The position numbers and the translations under genes are program-made. From contig JAUPFV010000005.1 in assembly GCA_036936605.1 (NCBI GenBank), positions 76,644,885 through 76,708,884 on the forward strand: a DNA stretch of 64,000 nucleotides. Direction: 5' to 3'. This DNA is from Limnanthes douglasii subsp. nivea (lineage: Eukaryota > Streptophyta > Magnoliopsida > Brassicales > Limnanthaceae). Within the stretch, counting starts at the first letter, position 1, and each line of letters begins with the position of its first letter. The notes beneath the pieces are model-generated. The model was not told where the DNA came from and did not search any database. It saw nothing but the letters and a program-made list of their open reading frames with translations. Of the stretch, positions 1 through 12,067 are shown piece after piece.

Positions 1-358
1 GCGGACCCGTGAACCGCTCTTTTTGGATCGCACCGAGGAGTTATATGAGTTTTATCCAAATCAGTTAGGCTTAATGAGGATGGTTCCTCGAGTTTAAGCA
101 ACTTAACTCGTCGCTGAAGGGTAATGAGTCAACCTGACTCCTTAAGCCTTAAGCGACCGGTTGGGATTTTAAGGCCAAGAGGCCACCTTAGCCAAGTTGG
201 GCTTAAACAACCAACTGGTCGTTGAAGGTCGTGCAACCAGCACGTTCAGTCGTGTCTCGTACTGTGGCCGCGTTTTTTGGGTTTGGGCTTGGTTTGTTTA
301 CCTCAGACTTATTTATGCAGTATCATTGATAATTTTATATTAAAAACATTTTATATAC
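1..358. other. Unassigned sequence at the window edge
   Basis: No convincing coding frame or element boundary is visible. It is less AT-rich than most of the window and may be part of another repeat into which the gypsy element at 359 inserted. Confidence 0.4.
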
Positions 359-722
359 TGGTGTGAATTATTTTTTTTGAAAGGGTAGTTTTGGAAAGTG
401 TTTTGGGAATTTAATGTTTAAGGTAAGATGTAGAGAGATAACTAAGGTGTGTGCTAGTAGTAAATTCCGATTACCCCTATTAATGAAAGTAGTTAGGGTA
501 TTTATACTTAATTAATGACCCATGGGAGTTTCAGGTCGGATTATGGGCTTGGGTTAAGTTTAAGAACCCATTACCCCAAGATATGAAATGACTAACAACT
601 AGCTCAGTCACGTTTCACTAATTTATTATGTTCGGTTGGACATGATACTAGTTATGTCCGAATTTCCCTTCGGATATATGTAAGGTGCAGTCTCAAAATA
701 ATCCGACCTTATCAGTAGACCA
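359..722 (-). repeat. 3' LTR of the gypsy element
   Basis: Aligns along its length with 10305-10667. On the minus strand both copies begin TGGTCTA and end ACCA, giving the expected TG...CA ends. The inner end at 722 is the last position where the two copies clearly align and could be off by up to about 20 bp. Confidence 0.8.
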
Positions 723-1090
723 TTTAGGTCTTGCAAACAATCTTTGGAAGAGCTAACTCGAAAAAAATAAAACATAGTGTATATTCAAGGTGATCCTAGA
801 TCTGTTGTTTGTATCTGCACTGAAGAGATTAATTTTATCGTTAATAATTCCAAGAGTCAACCTGATCGGATTTTGAAGAGACTAACGTTACCGTTAAGAA
901 TTTTAAAAGCTATTTTTTTACGTACGGCACGTGTCGAGTTTTGGTTTGACCTCTCAATCATTTTTTTTCTCCTAGATTCCTGTACCTAATTGGCTCAAAT
1001 GTTACTTAGGGTGTAACCCCCATACTTCATAGCTCATAATCATTACTTTGATCGGTTTGTCTTCCCCTAGGTAAACTCCCACATTTTAAT

Positions 1091-1100
1091 CTTTATATAA
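1091..1100 (+). promoter_or_regulatory. Candidate TATA box for the antisense gene
   Basis: CTTTATATAA stands about 150 bp before the first plausible ATG (1243 or 1248) of the plus-strand antisense gene, in a non-LTR stretch between the 3' LTR and that gene. It suggests the antisense gene has its own promoter; only the box itself supports this. Confidence 0.35.
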
Positions 1101-1242
1101 ATTGGTTCCACTGTTCTATTGTCTCTGAGAACACAAAAATTTCTTAGAGAGAGAAAGCTTGATAATCTTCTTAAATCGTGTCTAGGTAGATTTATGTTCA
1201 CAGACAGAAACGCATTGGTTAAAGGAGGTTAGCTGAATTCAT

Positions 1243-3898
1243 ATGATTTGGAGAAAGCAAGAAAAGACGCAAGAGACGCAAGAGTTGCAGTTGGTCTCCC
1301 TGCCTCTCATGGTGGAGAAATCAATCGACCAAAAACAAACACAGACCAAGGCTCATCATCATCAAAGACATCAAAGGTTAGAAAATTATATTTTGTCCCA
1401 ACCGTATCTCCTCTACAGTCAGGGTCTTTAGTTCAAGAGTCCCAATACCCCCACCTAAAGAAAAGCAGTTTATAGTGTTAGGAAACCTTCACCTATGCTG
1501 GCAATGGGTTCAGATGCTGAGAAATCCACCCTCGCAGAATAATTCGTCAGTCTAAAAATAAAACTACTCCTACTTCTTCAAAACATGCTAGTTCGGAGAC
1601 GATAAAGCCCTTAGCAGATACTAAACCATCCGAACAGTAGTCAAGCGTAATGGAGGAGACCACGGAGGACAGTATAGAAGATACTTCTTTTGAGACATCC
1701 GGACAGACCGATAACACTGCAGCAGATCGGAAAGACAAAGTTAAAGTGGTATGCCCAACACTAAGTCAATTCTGGAGTGCCTCAAAGGGAAAATAGGGCC
1801 AAAATTTTAGAAAGTCAATGTGAAGTACTTGATAGCCCTCCATAACATTACTTATGTATATACCCATACTGCTGAATTAGGTCTGATCCGAACAAAGTAG
1901 GGTTTCTCTGAATCTCTTAAAGTGAGAATCTTAGTCACTCCAGAGACCCCTATGGATTGCAAGTCCCATGAGCTAGTAGTATACACTGAAGTGCTGAATT
2001 GGGGACTCCGGTTCCCTTTGGATTTAGAGATAGTCAGGTACTTTCACCTGATAAGATTATGTCTGAACGAGCTGTACCTAAATGCATGGTATACTTTGCT
2101 GGCCGGTATAATGGCATCAAGGTTGTCAAAAGTCCCACTACCAATGGAGCAATTTGTTGTTGTGGCGAGTCTGTGCAAGAACCACCAGATCCCCTATTAC
2201 CACTATAATATCGGGAATGATTATAAGGTGGTAAATGACTTGTTGGAGTCCGCAAAGCCACAGAGGACCCAATTTCGGTTTATTAGTGGATCATGGGAGA
2301 ACGAGAAGAAGATAAGATCTGTCACTAATCCAAGTCAACTAACCAGTTGCTGGAAGAGTTCAAGTAATCTTTATTCATATTTTCCTTAGTTTCTAAATAC
2401 TGTGATGTTATTCTGAACTGACTCTTGTGTTTCCTTGTATTTTTTTCGAATAAGTTTCGGGAGCATTTAGAGGCAGGCCAAGCTACCTGTGCCAAGCTAA
2501 ACAAATGGGCATCAAAGAAATGGGGGAGCGGTTTCTACAATTGCTTTACTTCTGGAAAATTTGTAAGGTCTAACCTATGGAACACTACATGAAATAGAGA
2601 CCTTACAACTTACCACACCCCCCCTGCAGATGTCATCTTAAAGAGAACTGAGGCTAAGGATGAAAAACTTTATTTGCCTTCCAGGGTGAAAGCCCCTAGC
2701 CACTTGGACAAGATTAAGAACAAAAAGAAGAAAACCAAAGCTGACCCATCTCAGAAAGTCATCGAAGGGGTCAGTTCGGAAAACCAAGGAGGAATCAATG
2801 CTGCTTTGCTGGAGGCAGTTGAAGTTACAGTCAAAGAGGCTGGTGGATCAGATGGTCCACCTCAGATCACAAGGAAGGATCATAAGAGACGCAAGGCGAG
2901 CAGTGATGAAAAAGTTGCAAAGAATAAGAAAGTTAGCCTAGGGTTAGAGATAATTCTGCACCCTTCTGAACTCCCTCCGCATATTCCTATCAATCCTACT
3001 CTGCAATAAGAAATTCAACCTAACCTTCCTTCTAAAACACTCCTTCCTGTCGAATATGCAACTGCTGAAGGAGATGTAGACTTGGACGCGTTTCAGAATA
3101 TGTATTTTAGTGATCTGTACAAGGAAGACTTTATAGAGCCTTATCCTCATGCAAATACGGCCACTGTTGTAACCCATAACGGTGGGACATACCTGATATC
3201 AAGCCAACAAGACACTCTGAGTCATGCCCTCTTAGGTTATATCCGTCCGGTAGTTGATTTGAAAAAGAAAGTGAGGGAACAAACAACTACCATAACCTCT
3301 CTGAGCACAGCAAACCAAGGATTGACGACTAGTCTCTCTACCGCTCAGCAAAGCATAAAATCCTTAAAGAAGGAAAAATAAGATTTAGCTGCCAAATTGT
3401 GCAAGTCACAAGATGCTCAAAAAGATCTCCAAACCAAGTGTTCCACACTGGAAACCTCTTCCTCTACCGAGATTAAGACTTTGAAGGAGCAACTAGAAGT
3501 CAACGCCAATGATAAAGTCAACTTGGAGAAGCTCTTTAAGGAGAAGACAGATGAGAATGCTTCTTTAGTAAGCAAGAAAGCCCAAGAGATAGCTACTGGA
3601 ATAGAAAAGTATGCTGCTGGAATAGTGGATTCCTTAGAGAAAAGAGACAATGTGATTAAGTCTGACATGTTTTTGCTATTTCACGAGACTTTTCCAAAGA
3701 TGACCCTTGGTCCTTTGTGAAAATATGTAGAGTACGAGGATATCTATTTCCATACGTGGCAGATGGTCACAAGCACAACTATGCAAGCGGAGAAGACTCT
3801 GAAGATAATAAATAACTGGTGAGAGTTCAAGCGCTGAACTGAAAAGTCCTAAGAAGGGTAAAAGCGATGAAGAAGCCGAAGGGAAAAAGCCCTAAGGT
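1243..3898 (+). pseudogene. Antisense extra gene of a Tat-type gypsy element
   Basis: A broken plus-strand gene opposite to gag-pol. The segment at 1922-2389 has a domain like Pfam 'putative gypsy type transposon' (PF04195): the motif GLRFPLDLEIVRYF is followed by LNAWYTLLAGIM. After a probable intron (2390-2455) a tryptophan-rich stretch (NKWASKKWGSGFY) follows. A lysine-rich, basic region lies at 2674-3009, and 3082-3720 is a heptad-rich coiled coil full of Lys, Glu, Thr and Ser. Stops or frameshifts separate the blocks. Antisense ORFs of this kind in the 3' part of the element are established for Tat/Retand retrotransposons; their function is unknown. The exon limits are my estimate. Confidence 0.65.
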
Positions 3899-4440
3899 TT
3901 TGTTGTTATTTTTTTTTTAAAAGCTAAAGTCCTTGAACGGCCAAGACATTTGTTGCATTTTTTGAATTTCTGTCTTATGAACCAAAGTCCTTGAATGGTC
4001 AAGGCATTTTGTGAACTGCGGATCGGGTCTATTCCGATCAAGTTTTAATATCGTATCTTTCTTTGTATGAATCTTGTTTATCTCTTCATAGCAAATGTTT
4101 AAATAGCTTTCACTATTTATGTTTTGTTAAATAAGTGTTTAATAACCATTAAATGATTCCAATCAAATATGTTTTAATGAATGTGATCAAATGTTTAACA
4201 AATCTGATAAACTCAAAGATACTTCATTTGAGAGTCGGGGTGTTTAATGAGTTTTTAATATCCGATGACCTCATACTATGGCTAAGTCAAGAATAATTTT
4301 GCACCAAACTTTTAAAGAAGGCATAAGATATTATTGAAAAACCCGGACACCTCGTTAAGACCTCCCCGCGCCACCAGTGTAACAAAGAGTATGCGCCCAT
4401 AATATTTATATTGACGTAAAAAAAAGTAAATATTTACAAT
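3899..4440. other. Non-coding spacer in the gypsy element
   Basis: Lies between the 3' end of the antisense gene and the end of the integrase region. The phrase 'aagtccttgaa(c/t)gg(c/t)caag' occurs twice (about 3926 and 3982), a short local repeat. Otherwise nothing recognisable. Confidence 0.4.
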
Positions 4441-5640
4441 AGAGTTTTATTCTAAGTATAACCTGAGATGTTCAACGTTCCATGGATGCTTTAATGTTCT
4501 ACCATTTTTGTCTTGAAGTCTATATGTCCCTAGTTTGACTTTTTCACATACCAAATAAGGACCTTCCTAGTTTAGAGCTAGCTTTCCAAACTATTTTTCT
4601 TTAGTATGCAAAAATATTTTCCTCAAGACTTTGTCTCCCAACTGAAAATATCTTTTTAACTTTTGATGCAAATAGGCTCCTCATTAAACACTGATAGTGT
4701 GATATTCTCAAATGTGCCTTGACTCTTTTTTCCTCAATCAAGTCAATTGGGTCCTAGTTACCATATCATTGGTTTGTTTGGAATAACATTAGATTAAAAA
4801 AGTTGGTAGAGTAGCTTTTATAGGTGTGATTGCATTCATCCCATAAACAATAGCAAAATGAGATTCCTGTGTATTAATCCGAGGAGTAGTTTGGCAAGCC
4901 CACAGTATTTCTTGCAGATAACTTGGCCACTTCCCTGTAGCTCATTCCACATTTTTTTAACCCATATAGGATTGTCTAATTAGCTACTTCAACTTGCCCA
5001 TTCTCTTGAAGATGGAATGAAGAAGAAAAACAATGTTGAATTCCTCTCGAAGCGCAAAATATTTTCATGTCTTCATTATCAAATTGTGGCCCATTATTTG
5101 TGGTGATCTTCCGGGGAACCCCAAATCTGCAACATATATTGGATATAATGAATTGTATAACTACTTTAGAAGTGGTTCCAACTAAGGGAGCTGCTTCTAA
5201 CCACTTATAGAAATAATCAATTGCAATTATGATCGTTCAATATCCACCGGATGCCATGGGAAGAGGCTCAACCAAATCTAACCCTCATTTATCAAAAGGT
5301 ATTGGTTCAGATATGGACTCCATAAGAACTGTTGGTACATGGATTTCATTCACTATATCTAACAAAGATAACACCTTTTGACCATATCTTTAGCGTCTGC
5401 CATTATGGATGGCCAATAGTACCCTTTTAATGAGGGTCTTCTGGTTAAGGCCTTGTAGGCACAATGTGCAGAACCTTCTACATATTGTAGTTCAGATAAA
5501 ACATTTTGGGATTCTTCAAATCCTAAAAAATGCAGGAGATGTCTGCTAAATGATTTCTTATAAAGAACTTCTTTCAATACCAGGAAACCACGAGCTCTGT
5601 ATATTCAATTTTCTTAGCTAGGATTTTATCCGGAGGCAAA
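4441..5640 (-). pseudogene. Gypsy integrase, degenerate
   Basis: Minus-strand fragments read as an integrase. The zinc-binding N-terminus is at 5359-5577 (histidine region, then GYYWPSIMADAKDMVKRCYLC-type signature near 5360-5430). The catalytic core shows AIDYF (first Asp kept) near 5218 and ITTNNGPQFD near 5090, where the usual Asp-Asn-Gly has become Asn-Asn-Gly, so the second catalytic Asp is lost. GQVEVAN near 5000 keeps the Glu. Stops and frameshifts interrupt the rest. Non-functional. Confidence 0.7.
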
Positions 5641-6700
5641 ATCCCATCGTAAATAATTGAAAGATATCATACCTCCAGTCCTTGGGTTGAATGACAAATA
5701 TGCTCATACTTCTTCATTATCTTTACCCTTTTCTTGGCCTATTTATATTGGTGGACACTCTAGCATCATAATCCAAGGGTAAGATTCAGAATAAGCTATG
5801 GTTGCTAAAGAGTTTGCCATAGAATTTTACGATCTAAGGATATGTTCATATTGGATACTCTTGAAGTTTACAGCAACTTCTCTCAACATGAGCAAATATC
5901 TTATCAATTATTCATTCTTTTCCTCAGATTACCCCTAAGCATGGTGAATAAGTAGTTGAGAGTCACTCATTAATCAAATTTTTTTTGCCCCACATATAAG
6001 GGCTAGCTTGAGACCAGGTATAGCTGCTTCATATTCATATTCATTGTTGAAGGCTCTGAAACCAAAACATATAGCCTGGTACATGGTATCACCATAGGAA
6101 GAAGTTAAACAAATTCCAGTCCCACACCCCATAGTATTAGACCCGCCATGAGTTCAGACTACTCATTCTTTCTTAGAATGGTTTTCTTGCATTTGTCTGA
6201 GGGACCTATCAGCATGGAATTCTACCAAGAAATCAGCCATTGATTGGGCTTTAACTGTCGTCCGGGGTGCAAAATCAATATCATAATCACCCAGCTCAAC
6301 TGACCACTTGGTCATTCTGCTTGATACATCAACTTTATGGATAACATTCTTCAAGGGAAAAGATGTTCAAACGACAATGGAATGAGCTTGAAAGTATGGT
6401 CTCATTTTTCTTGCCGCAGTTACCAATGCCAAGGCCAACGTTTCTAACTTCAAATATCTTATTTCAACATCCAACAGACTTTTGCTAATATAATAAACCG
6501 GGCAAGGGTAATTACCTACGTCTCTTACTATCACATCACTTACTGCATCTTCTGATACAGCTAAGTATATATATAGATTTTCCCCTGAAAAGGTTCAAAG
6601 AGAGTCTTGGGTGAAGACAAATGCTTCTTGATTTCAAGAAATGCTTGATCACACTGTGGAGACCAATTAAATTCTTTGGCATTCTTTAACACCTGGAAAA
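5641..6700 (-). pseudogene. Gypsy RNase H region, degenerate
   Basis: Between reverse transcriptase and integrase. The piece at 6163-6354 reads KVDVSSRMTKWSVELGDYDI followed by an MADFLVEF-type motif, as in plant gypsy RNase H. Further blocks toward 5800 resemble the second, Tat-type RNase H copy, but too many stops prevent a firm assignment. Confidence 0.55.
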
Positions 6701-6710
6701 TGGAGCACAA

Positions 6711-7283
6711 TTATCTGATGATCGCTAATCGTTCGGTCAATCTTTGAATTTCTTTGGTTCTCAGAGGAGGATTTATAGCTAATAGAGCATTGAGCTGATC
6801 TGGATCATGTGGAATTCCTTTTTTACTTATTACATAACCCAAGAACTTTCCAGACCGAACCCCAAAAATACACCTTTTAGGGTTTAACTTTAAATTCACA
6901 ACCTCTAAGTTGGATAACATTTTTTGAAGATCAGATATGTGCATATCTTCTTCGAGGCTCTTCACCATCATGTCATCAATATAAACTTCCATATTTCTAC
7001 CACTCTGACTAGAAAAGGATTTATTTACTAACCTTTGATAGGTGGCCCCAGTATTTTTCAATCCGAACGACATCACTTTATAATAATGAAAACCTATATC
7101 CGTAATAAAAGTGGTGCGATCTTGATCTTTCAGATCTACTTGTATTTGATTGTATCCTGAAAATGCACCCATGAAAGATAATAGTTTGTTCCCAGAAGTA
7201 TAGTCCACTAACTGATCTATCCGGGGAACATGATAAGGATCTTTGGGACATGCCCTATTAAGATCAGTGAAGTCAATACACAT
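6711..7283 (-). pseudogene. Gypsy reverse transcriptase core
   Basis: 190 open codons on the minus strand cover the palm and fingers: MCIDFTDLNRACPKDPY at the start, then FSGYNQIQV, the active-site box YIDDMMVKS and the FLGYVIS motif. This is the best-preserved part of the element and supports the Ty3/gypsy assignment. The region just before it (7284-7471) continues pol in another frame, so a frameshift has separated it from protease. Confidence 0.85.
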
Positions 7284-8270
7284 GAAAATACATGTAGATT
7301 ATCCATTAAAAAAGATATTAACCTGTGTTTCAAACCTCGCGCCATCTTGGTACCAATTTTAACACTTTTTCCCTCAACTAGGGAATGAATTTCAACTTCT
7401 TCTATAGGTATTATGACGTTGGGAGCCTCCATGGGACCATCAATTTCATTCTCATCGGTGGAACTCTCCAATAGCTGCTAATCTTCGTTAATCTTGACTG
7501 CCTTCACAGACTTAGAGGTAACAATTGTTGCATAGCATTCCCTGGCTACCTTCTGACTGCTTCGGACAACACCTAGTTGTTCTTGGATAACGTATTTTAA
7601 GCATTGGTGGGCAGTAGAGTCCAAAACATGCATTCTGGAGAGCCAAAACCTCCCAAATATCACATAATAAGATATTGGGCAATCCACCACAACAAACAAT
7701 ACCCTCACCATTTTCTTAAAAGGTCATTTGCCCAGAGATACTTCTTCTTCGAATTCTCCAATCACATCTACGGAACTCCATGTTAAGCCTACAATGGTTA
7801 TGTTCGAACGTTGAATAACCGAAATGTTTCTCATCTGTTTGTAGGAGCATAAGAAGAAGATGTTCGCCGAACTACCTGTGTCAATCAAGATTTGACGTAT
7901 CATTTCCTCCTATCGATGCCCCTATTACCACGACGTCTTCATGACGTCCTGCAATGTCTCTTAGGCAATCCTCATAAAAAACTGTGAAAGGATCTGGGTT
8001 TTGGTACAAGTGAGTGGACATCCTTCTATCCAATTGGATGGCAAATTGTTGACGTGCCTCTTCCTTGAAGAACTAGAAGGTGCAGTCACAATGTCCCCCC
8101 CCCACCAAAAAAATGGTTAAAGACTCAAAATATTTAATCAAACCGGAAACAGTAGTAGTCGTGTCCATTATCATCCCCACCCGATTCTGACTTGGAACCG
8201 GATCAAGGAAATCAGAGTCCACATCAAACCTTTCAATAATTACCATAGGGTTCTCCTTCCTAGACATTCC
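7284..8270 (-). pseudogene. Gypsy protease and protease-RT linker, degenerate
   Basis: Minus-strand blocks at 8073-8267, 7478-7711 and 7217-7471. The block at 7478-7711 has a YYVIFGRFWLSRM stretch followed by STAHQCLKY, which matches the end of the aspartic protease in plant gypsy elements ('YNVILGRPWL'). Frameshifts separate the blocks. The active-site Asp is not clearly readable. Confidence 0.6.
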
Positions 8271-8291
8271 ATGAAGGATTGAAGGAGTAGT

Positions 8292-10251
8292 TCAGGCAGT
8301 GTTGGCATTGGATTTTGTATTATCCGGCCTGGTCTCCTCTTGTTTTTTAACATAGTCCCCTAGCTTACCCCTTTCAATAAGGTTCTGCACCTCTTGCTTC
8401 AAATCTATGCAATCATGGGTATCATTCCCAATGTCATTATGGTACTTACAGAAACGGGTACTCCGGTTTTCTCTAGGAGATTGCAACGCTGCTGGCTTTC
8501 TAAAGTGTACTTCATTTTTAGTTTTGCCATATATTGTAGCCATGCTTTCCCCCAATTCAGCAAACTACTCAGGTTGAACCCAATGTCCCCTTTTATTTCT
8601 AACTTGTTGGTTTTGGTTTTGGTTGGACTGACTTTTCCTTGATCGGTTAGATCCCTGTCCAGTTTCCATCGATCTGTAACCGGACTAATTAGCATCCTGA
8701 GGTGTTGACGTTGTAATGGTGGACCTAATCTGGCGAGACACTCTGGACTTTTTAGTCTCCTTAACATTGATTTGTTTCCCAACCTGATTTAACAACCCCC
8801 CAGAAGTCATGGCCTTCTTCTGGGTCACTGAATCAGCCAAGTTGCTCGGATTCAAACCCTACCTGAGGGAAGCATTGGAAACTTGTTCAAAGCAATCTAC
8901 TAACCCATTCTTTGTATTCACGAACCTGCTCATGTATTCTTTTAGATACTTATTTGGCTCTTGAGCGCAATGGATGATGGTATCCCTATTACCTTTAAAC
9001 TCCTTGCTTCCAACGAATTGCCTCTAGAAAGCAACCCAAAATATGTCAATTTTTTTTATAGATCCCCGAGGGATAGGGATGGCAATGGGCCGTCCACGGG
9101 CCGGGTTCAGGCCGGGCCGTCCACGGGCCGGGTTCAGGCTGGCCCGTCCAAGCCCGTTTTTTGGACTCTTGAACCTGAATCAGGCCCGACCCGCTCCCGG
9201 GCTTGTATTTTCAAACCCGTACCCGTCCGTTAGTATCCGTCGGTCAACCCGACCCGGTCCGGTAGTTATATATTATTGTTATTCTGTATAAAAAATATTA
9301 ATTTTTATATATTTTTATAATTTTCGCGTCGGAACGGGTCGAACAAACTAAAAATCCAAACCCGGTCCGGGTGCGGGTTACAATTTTTAACCCGGACTCG
9401 ATCCGTTCTATGTTCGGGCCGGACAAACCCCGGCCGAGTCGGGCCGGGTCGGACCGAGCAGCACCCGAATTGCCACCCATACCGAGGGAGACTATTATAC
9501 CATTTTAGGGCACTCCCCTTGAAGGTTTGAGAGAAATCCCTATTCAGCAGTCTGTCGTCATCGTCAAAGTTCATCATAAAGTTTTTAAACCGCTCAAGAT
9601 GGTTGTCTGGATCTTTTCTCCCATTATATTTTTCCATCTTGGAGCTGTCAAACCTTTTACGAAGGTGTTCGGAGAGTATTTTTACAGATAAAGGCGATTG
9701 TGTCCAGTATTGGTTACGACTAAACACGGTACTTCATTTGGAGTAGCAAAAATACATGGTCCAGATCGGAAAGCAAAGGGATTAATCAACAAGCGGTCAA
9801 TATGCTGCTCAGCCGAACTCTTTATTTTCCGTTGATATTTCTTGACCCTCCCATGTGTATCCCTTTTTCTTGAATGTTTTGTAGTAAGCCTTATTGTCTT
9901 TTTTGATTGTCCTTCATCACTGCTAGATGAGACTAACTCTTCAAGCTCTGCATCATTAGAGAAGATGGTGGAGGATTCTAAAGTGGAGCTCATCATATGT
10001 TTAGATCGATGCGTTTTTTTGGAGTTGAGATGAGTCTTTAGGAACTGTTCGTTCTCACCGAGAATGTTGGTATGGTGAAGCACCGACGCTCTAGATTTTT
10101 CTTTAATTATTTTCTCATCTTGTTTCAATGCTCTTAATGCCTCAATTTCGGCCCTCAACTGATTACACTTCTCAATTGTGTATTCATTATTTTCTTTTGC
10201 TACTTCCACCTCAAGAGGTGGAATATTCTGTGGTTGAACTACTTTGTTCAC
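8292..10251 (-). pseudogene. Gypsy gag, interrupted by a MITE
   Basis: Gag reads on the minus strand from about 10251. The N-terminal block (9682-10251) is charged with a coiled-coil-like start. The block at about 9490-9727 carries the gag core (KRFDSSKMEKYNGRKDPDNHL, then FSQTFKGSALKWYNSLP). The MITE at 9074-9481 cuts the frame right after this. The C-terminal part (8292-8555) has FCKYHNDIGNDTHDC followed by LIERGKL, the typical end of gypsy gag. Several stops lie between 8600 and 9060. Confidence 0.75.
9074..9481. mobile_element. hAT-type MITE, 408 bp, in gag
   Basis: Terminal inverted repeats TAGGGATGGCAAT and TATGGGTGGCAAT (11 of 13 identical) match the hAT consensus that starts TAGGG/CAGGG. 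An exact 8-bp duplication CCGAGGGA lies at 9066-9073 and 9482-9489. The interior has two GC-rich flanks made of CCCGG/GGGTC-type words around an AT-rich centre (9260-9330). It has no coding capacity; short ORFs in it are artefacts of its composition. Confidence 0.9.
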
Positions 10252-10284
10252 TGGTTTTGAATCTGAAATTCAGGCACCGTCGTC

Positions 10285-10302
10285 TCCCACTATAGTCGCC
10301 AA
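10285..10302 (-). other. Candidate primer-binding site of the gypsy element
   Basis: Just inside the 5' LTR, the minus strand reads GGCGACTATAGTGGGA, similar to the tRNA-derived primer sites of Tat/Ogre-type elements. I did not identify the tRNA firmly. Confidence 0.5.
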
Positions 10303-10304
10303 TT

Positions 10305-10667
10305 TGGTATGGATTATTTCTTATGAAAGGGTAGTTTTGGAAAGTGTTTTGGGAATTTAATGTTTAAGGCAAGTTGTAGAGAGATAATTAAGGTGTGTAC
10401 TAGCAGTAAATTCTGATTACCCCTATTAATGAAATTAGTTGGGGTGTCTATATTTAATTAATGACGCATGGGCCTTTCGGGTCGGATTATGGACTTGGGT
10501 TAAGTTTAAGAACTCATTATCTCAATAGATGAAATGACTAGCAACTAGTTGAGTCACGTTCCACCAATTTATTCTGTTCGGTTGGACATGGTACTGGTTA
10601 TGTCCGAACTACCCTTCGAATATATGTAAGGGGTAGTGTCAAAATAATTTGAGCTTATCATAGACCA
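10305..10667 (-). repeat. 5' LTR of the gypsy element
   Basis: Pair of 359-722. Ends TGGT...ACCA on the minus strand and is followed inward by the primer-site candidate at 10285-10302. Confidence 0.8.
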
Positions 10668-11201
10668 ATCACTTCCAAACAACAATCAACCAACGAACAA
10701 CTAAACTCATAGAAAATCGTTTTTTTTAAAGTTAAAATTTTGAGCCTAAATAACTACCAAATTATAGAAAGAAATCGAATAAAAACTATATCATTAGACT
10801 TGTATGACATAGTTTAACTTTAGTGCAAAGTCGAATTTATTAAAAAAAAGTGATAACTTGGTATTTTGAGAGGTTTTGAGTGTAAACTGAGAGAAAAAAA
10901 ATTGGTGTCTAACCATACTTATTTATGAATTTTTTTCAAATTTTGTTTTAAAGATAAAAATTCATAAATCAGGTGTCCGATGTACCGAGAATGTGCGTGA
11001 TCCAACAGTGTGAGATCTAACAACAAACAGTACGAAACCTATCATTACCCTTCAAATACCTATAAGGGTTTTACTTGAAAATCTTTTATGTTGAAAAAAA
11101 ACTATAAAAAAAAACGTAAGAGAAAAATAGTTAAAAAAAGAAATGGGATAGTTCTTTCACTATTAATTTCTGTAACAGATACCGATTAAAAAATATCTAA
11201 T
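10668..11201. other. AT-rich spacer
   Basis: Between the gypsy LTR and the MULE-type element. No coding frame, boundary or repeat was recognised. Confidence 0.4.
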
Positions 11202-11210
11202 TTTAATTTT

Positions 11211-12058
11211 GGGTGGAGCTATTTTCTCCATAAAATCTATTATTTCCTCCATTTTAAAATTTTAATAAAACACTAAACATTTGTTTTTACCTTCTTACCC
11301 TTTATTTACTTTCTAATTTATAATTTGATGCCACTATCCACTGTCAAACCCTTACTATAACAAACATTTCATTAAGATAAATTAAGCCAACATATATGAT
11401 TTAACTTCTAAAATTAAACTCTAAAAAACATAAAAACTCAATTATTTTTAAGATTAGTCACAAAATTACATGTTTTTTACAAAAAAAACATGTAGTTCTA
11501 AGACAACCACTCTTAATAACATGTTTTTTTTTTAAAACGTATAATATTAAATAAAAAGAACACAATCAACAGACACTAATCAAACCAAAACGAATCTATA
11601 TTTTGAACTCAATATACAGGAAAGAAACAATTAAACCAGAAATCAATATTAAAAAACGATTAAACTAGTAACTCGATATGCAGGAACTCGATTAAACGAT
11701 GAACAAGTTTTTTTTCCAGCATATAGAGTTCCTATAACTCATTATGCAAAAAATCATAGATTTAAAAAGAGATTTTATTCGATATGTCAACCCATATATT
11801 TAAAATAAAAATAAAGATTAATGACAGATTTTTATTTTTGAAACTCCATAAACTACTTCAAAATTGTTTGGTGACTAGGGTTTTTTAGGGTTAGAAGAGA
11901 AGAGGCGAAGGTTGATAGTTAATGGATAACTTTGGGTTTTTGGTGTAAAATTAAAACAAAGATAAATTATGATTTTCCTTTATGGAGGAAATAACAAAAT
12001 GGAGTTTTTTAGGAATGATGGAGGAAATAATAAATTTTATGGAGAAATAGCTTCACCC
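11211..12058. mobile_element. Non-autonomous Mutator-like element, 848 bp
   Basis: About 42 bp of terminal inverted repeat: GGGTGGAGCTATTTTCTCC at the left end is matched by the reverse complement of the right end (GGGTGAAGCTATTTCTCC), and both continue through ATAAAAT(C/T)TATTATTTCC. An exact 9-bp duplication TTTAATTTT lies at 11202-11210 and 12059-12067. A 9-bp duplication is the Mutator hallmark. The interior is AT-rich and non-coding. Confidence 0.88.
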
Positions 12059-12067
12059 TTTAATTTT

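Larger units (their letters stand above)
359..10667 (-). mobile_element. Ty3/gypsy LTR retrotransposon, Tat/Retand-like, with nested MITE
   Basis: Two direct copies of a 363-364 bp LTR bound a 10.3 kb element. Read on the minus strand the order is 5' LTR, primer site, gag, protease, reverse transcriptase, RNase H, integrase, a long 3' region and 3' LTR. Integrase after RNase H is the Ty3/gypsy order. The 3' region carries a gene on the opposite strand with a domain like the 'putative gypsy type transposon' family, as is known for Tat-lineage elements. All ORFs are broken by stops and frameshifts and the LTRs match at roughly nine bases in ten, so the copy is old and dead. I found no clean target-site duplication (tatac on the left, atcac on the right). 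The hAT MITE at 9074-9481 inserted later. Confidence 0.85.

Noticed and set aside
359..10667. A 5-bp target duplication for the gypsy element
   Set aside because: Flanks tatac and atcac do not match; either mutation has erased it or the element ends are off by a few bases.
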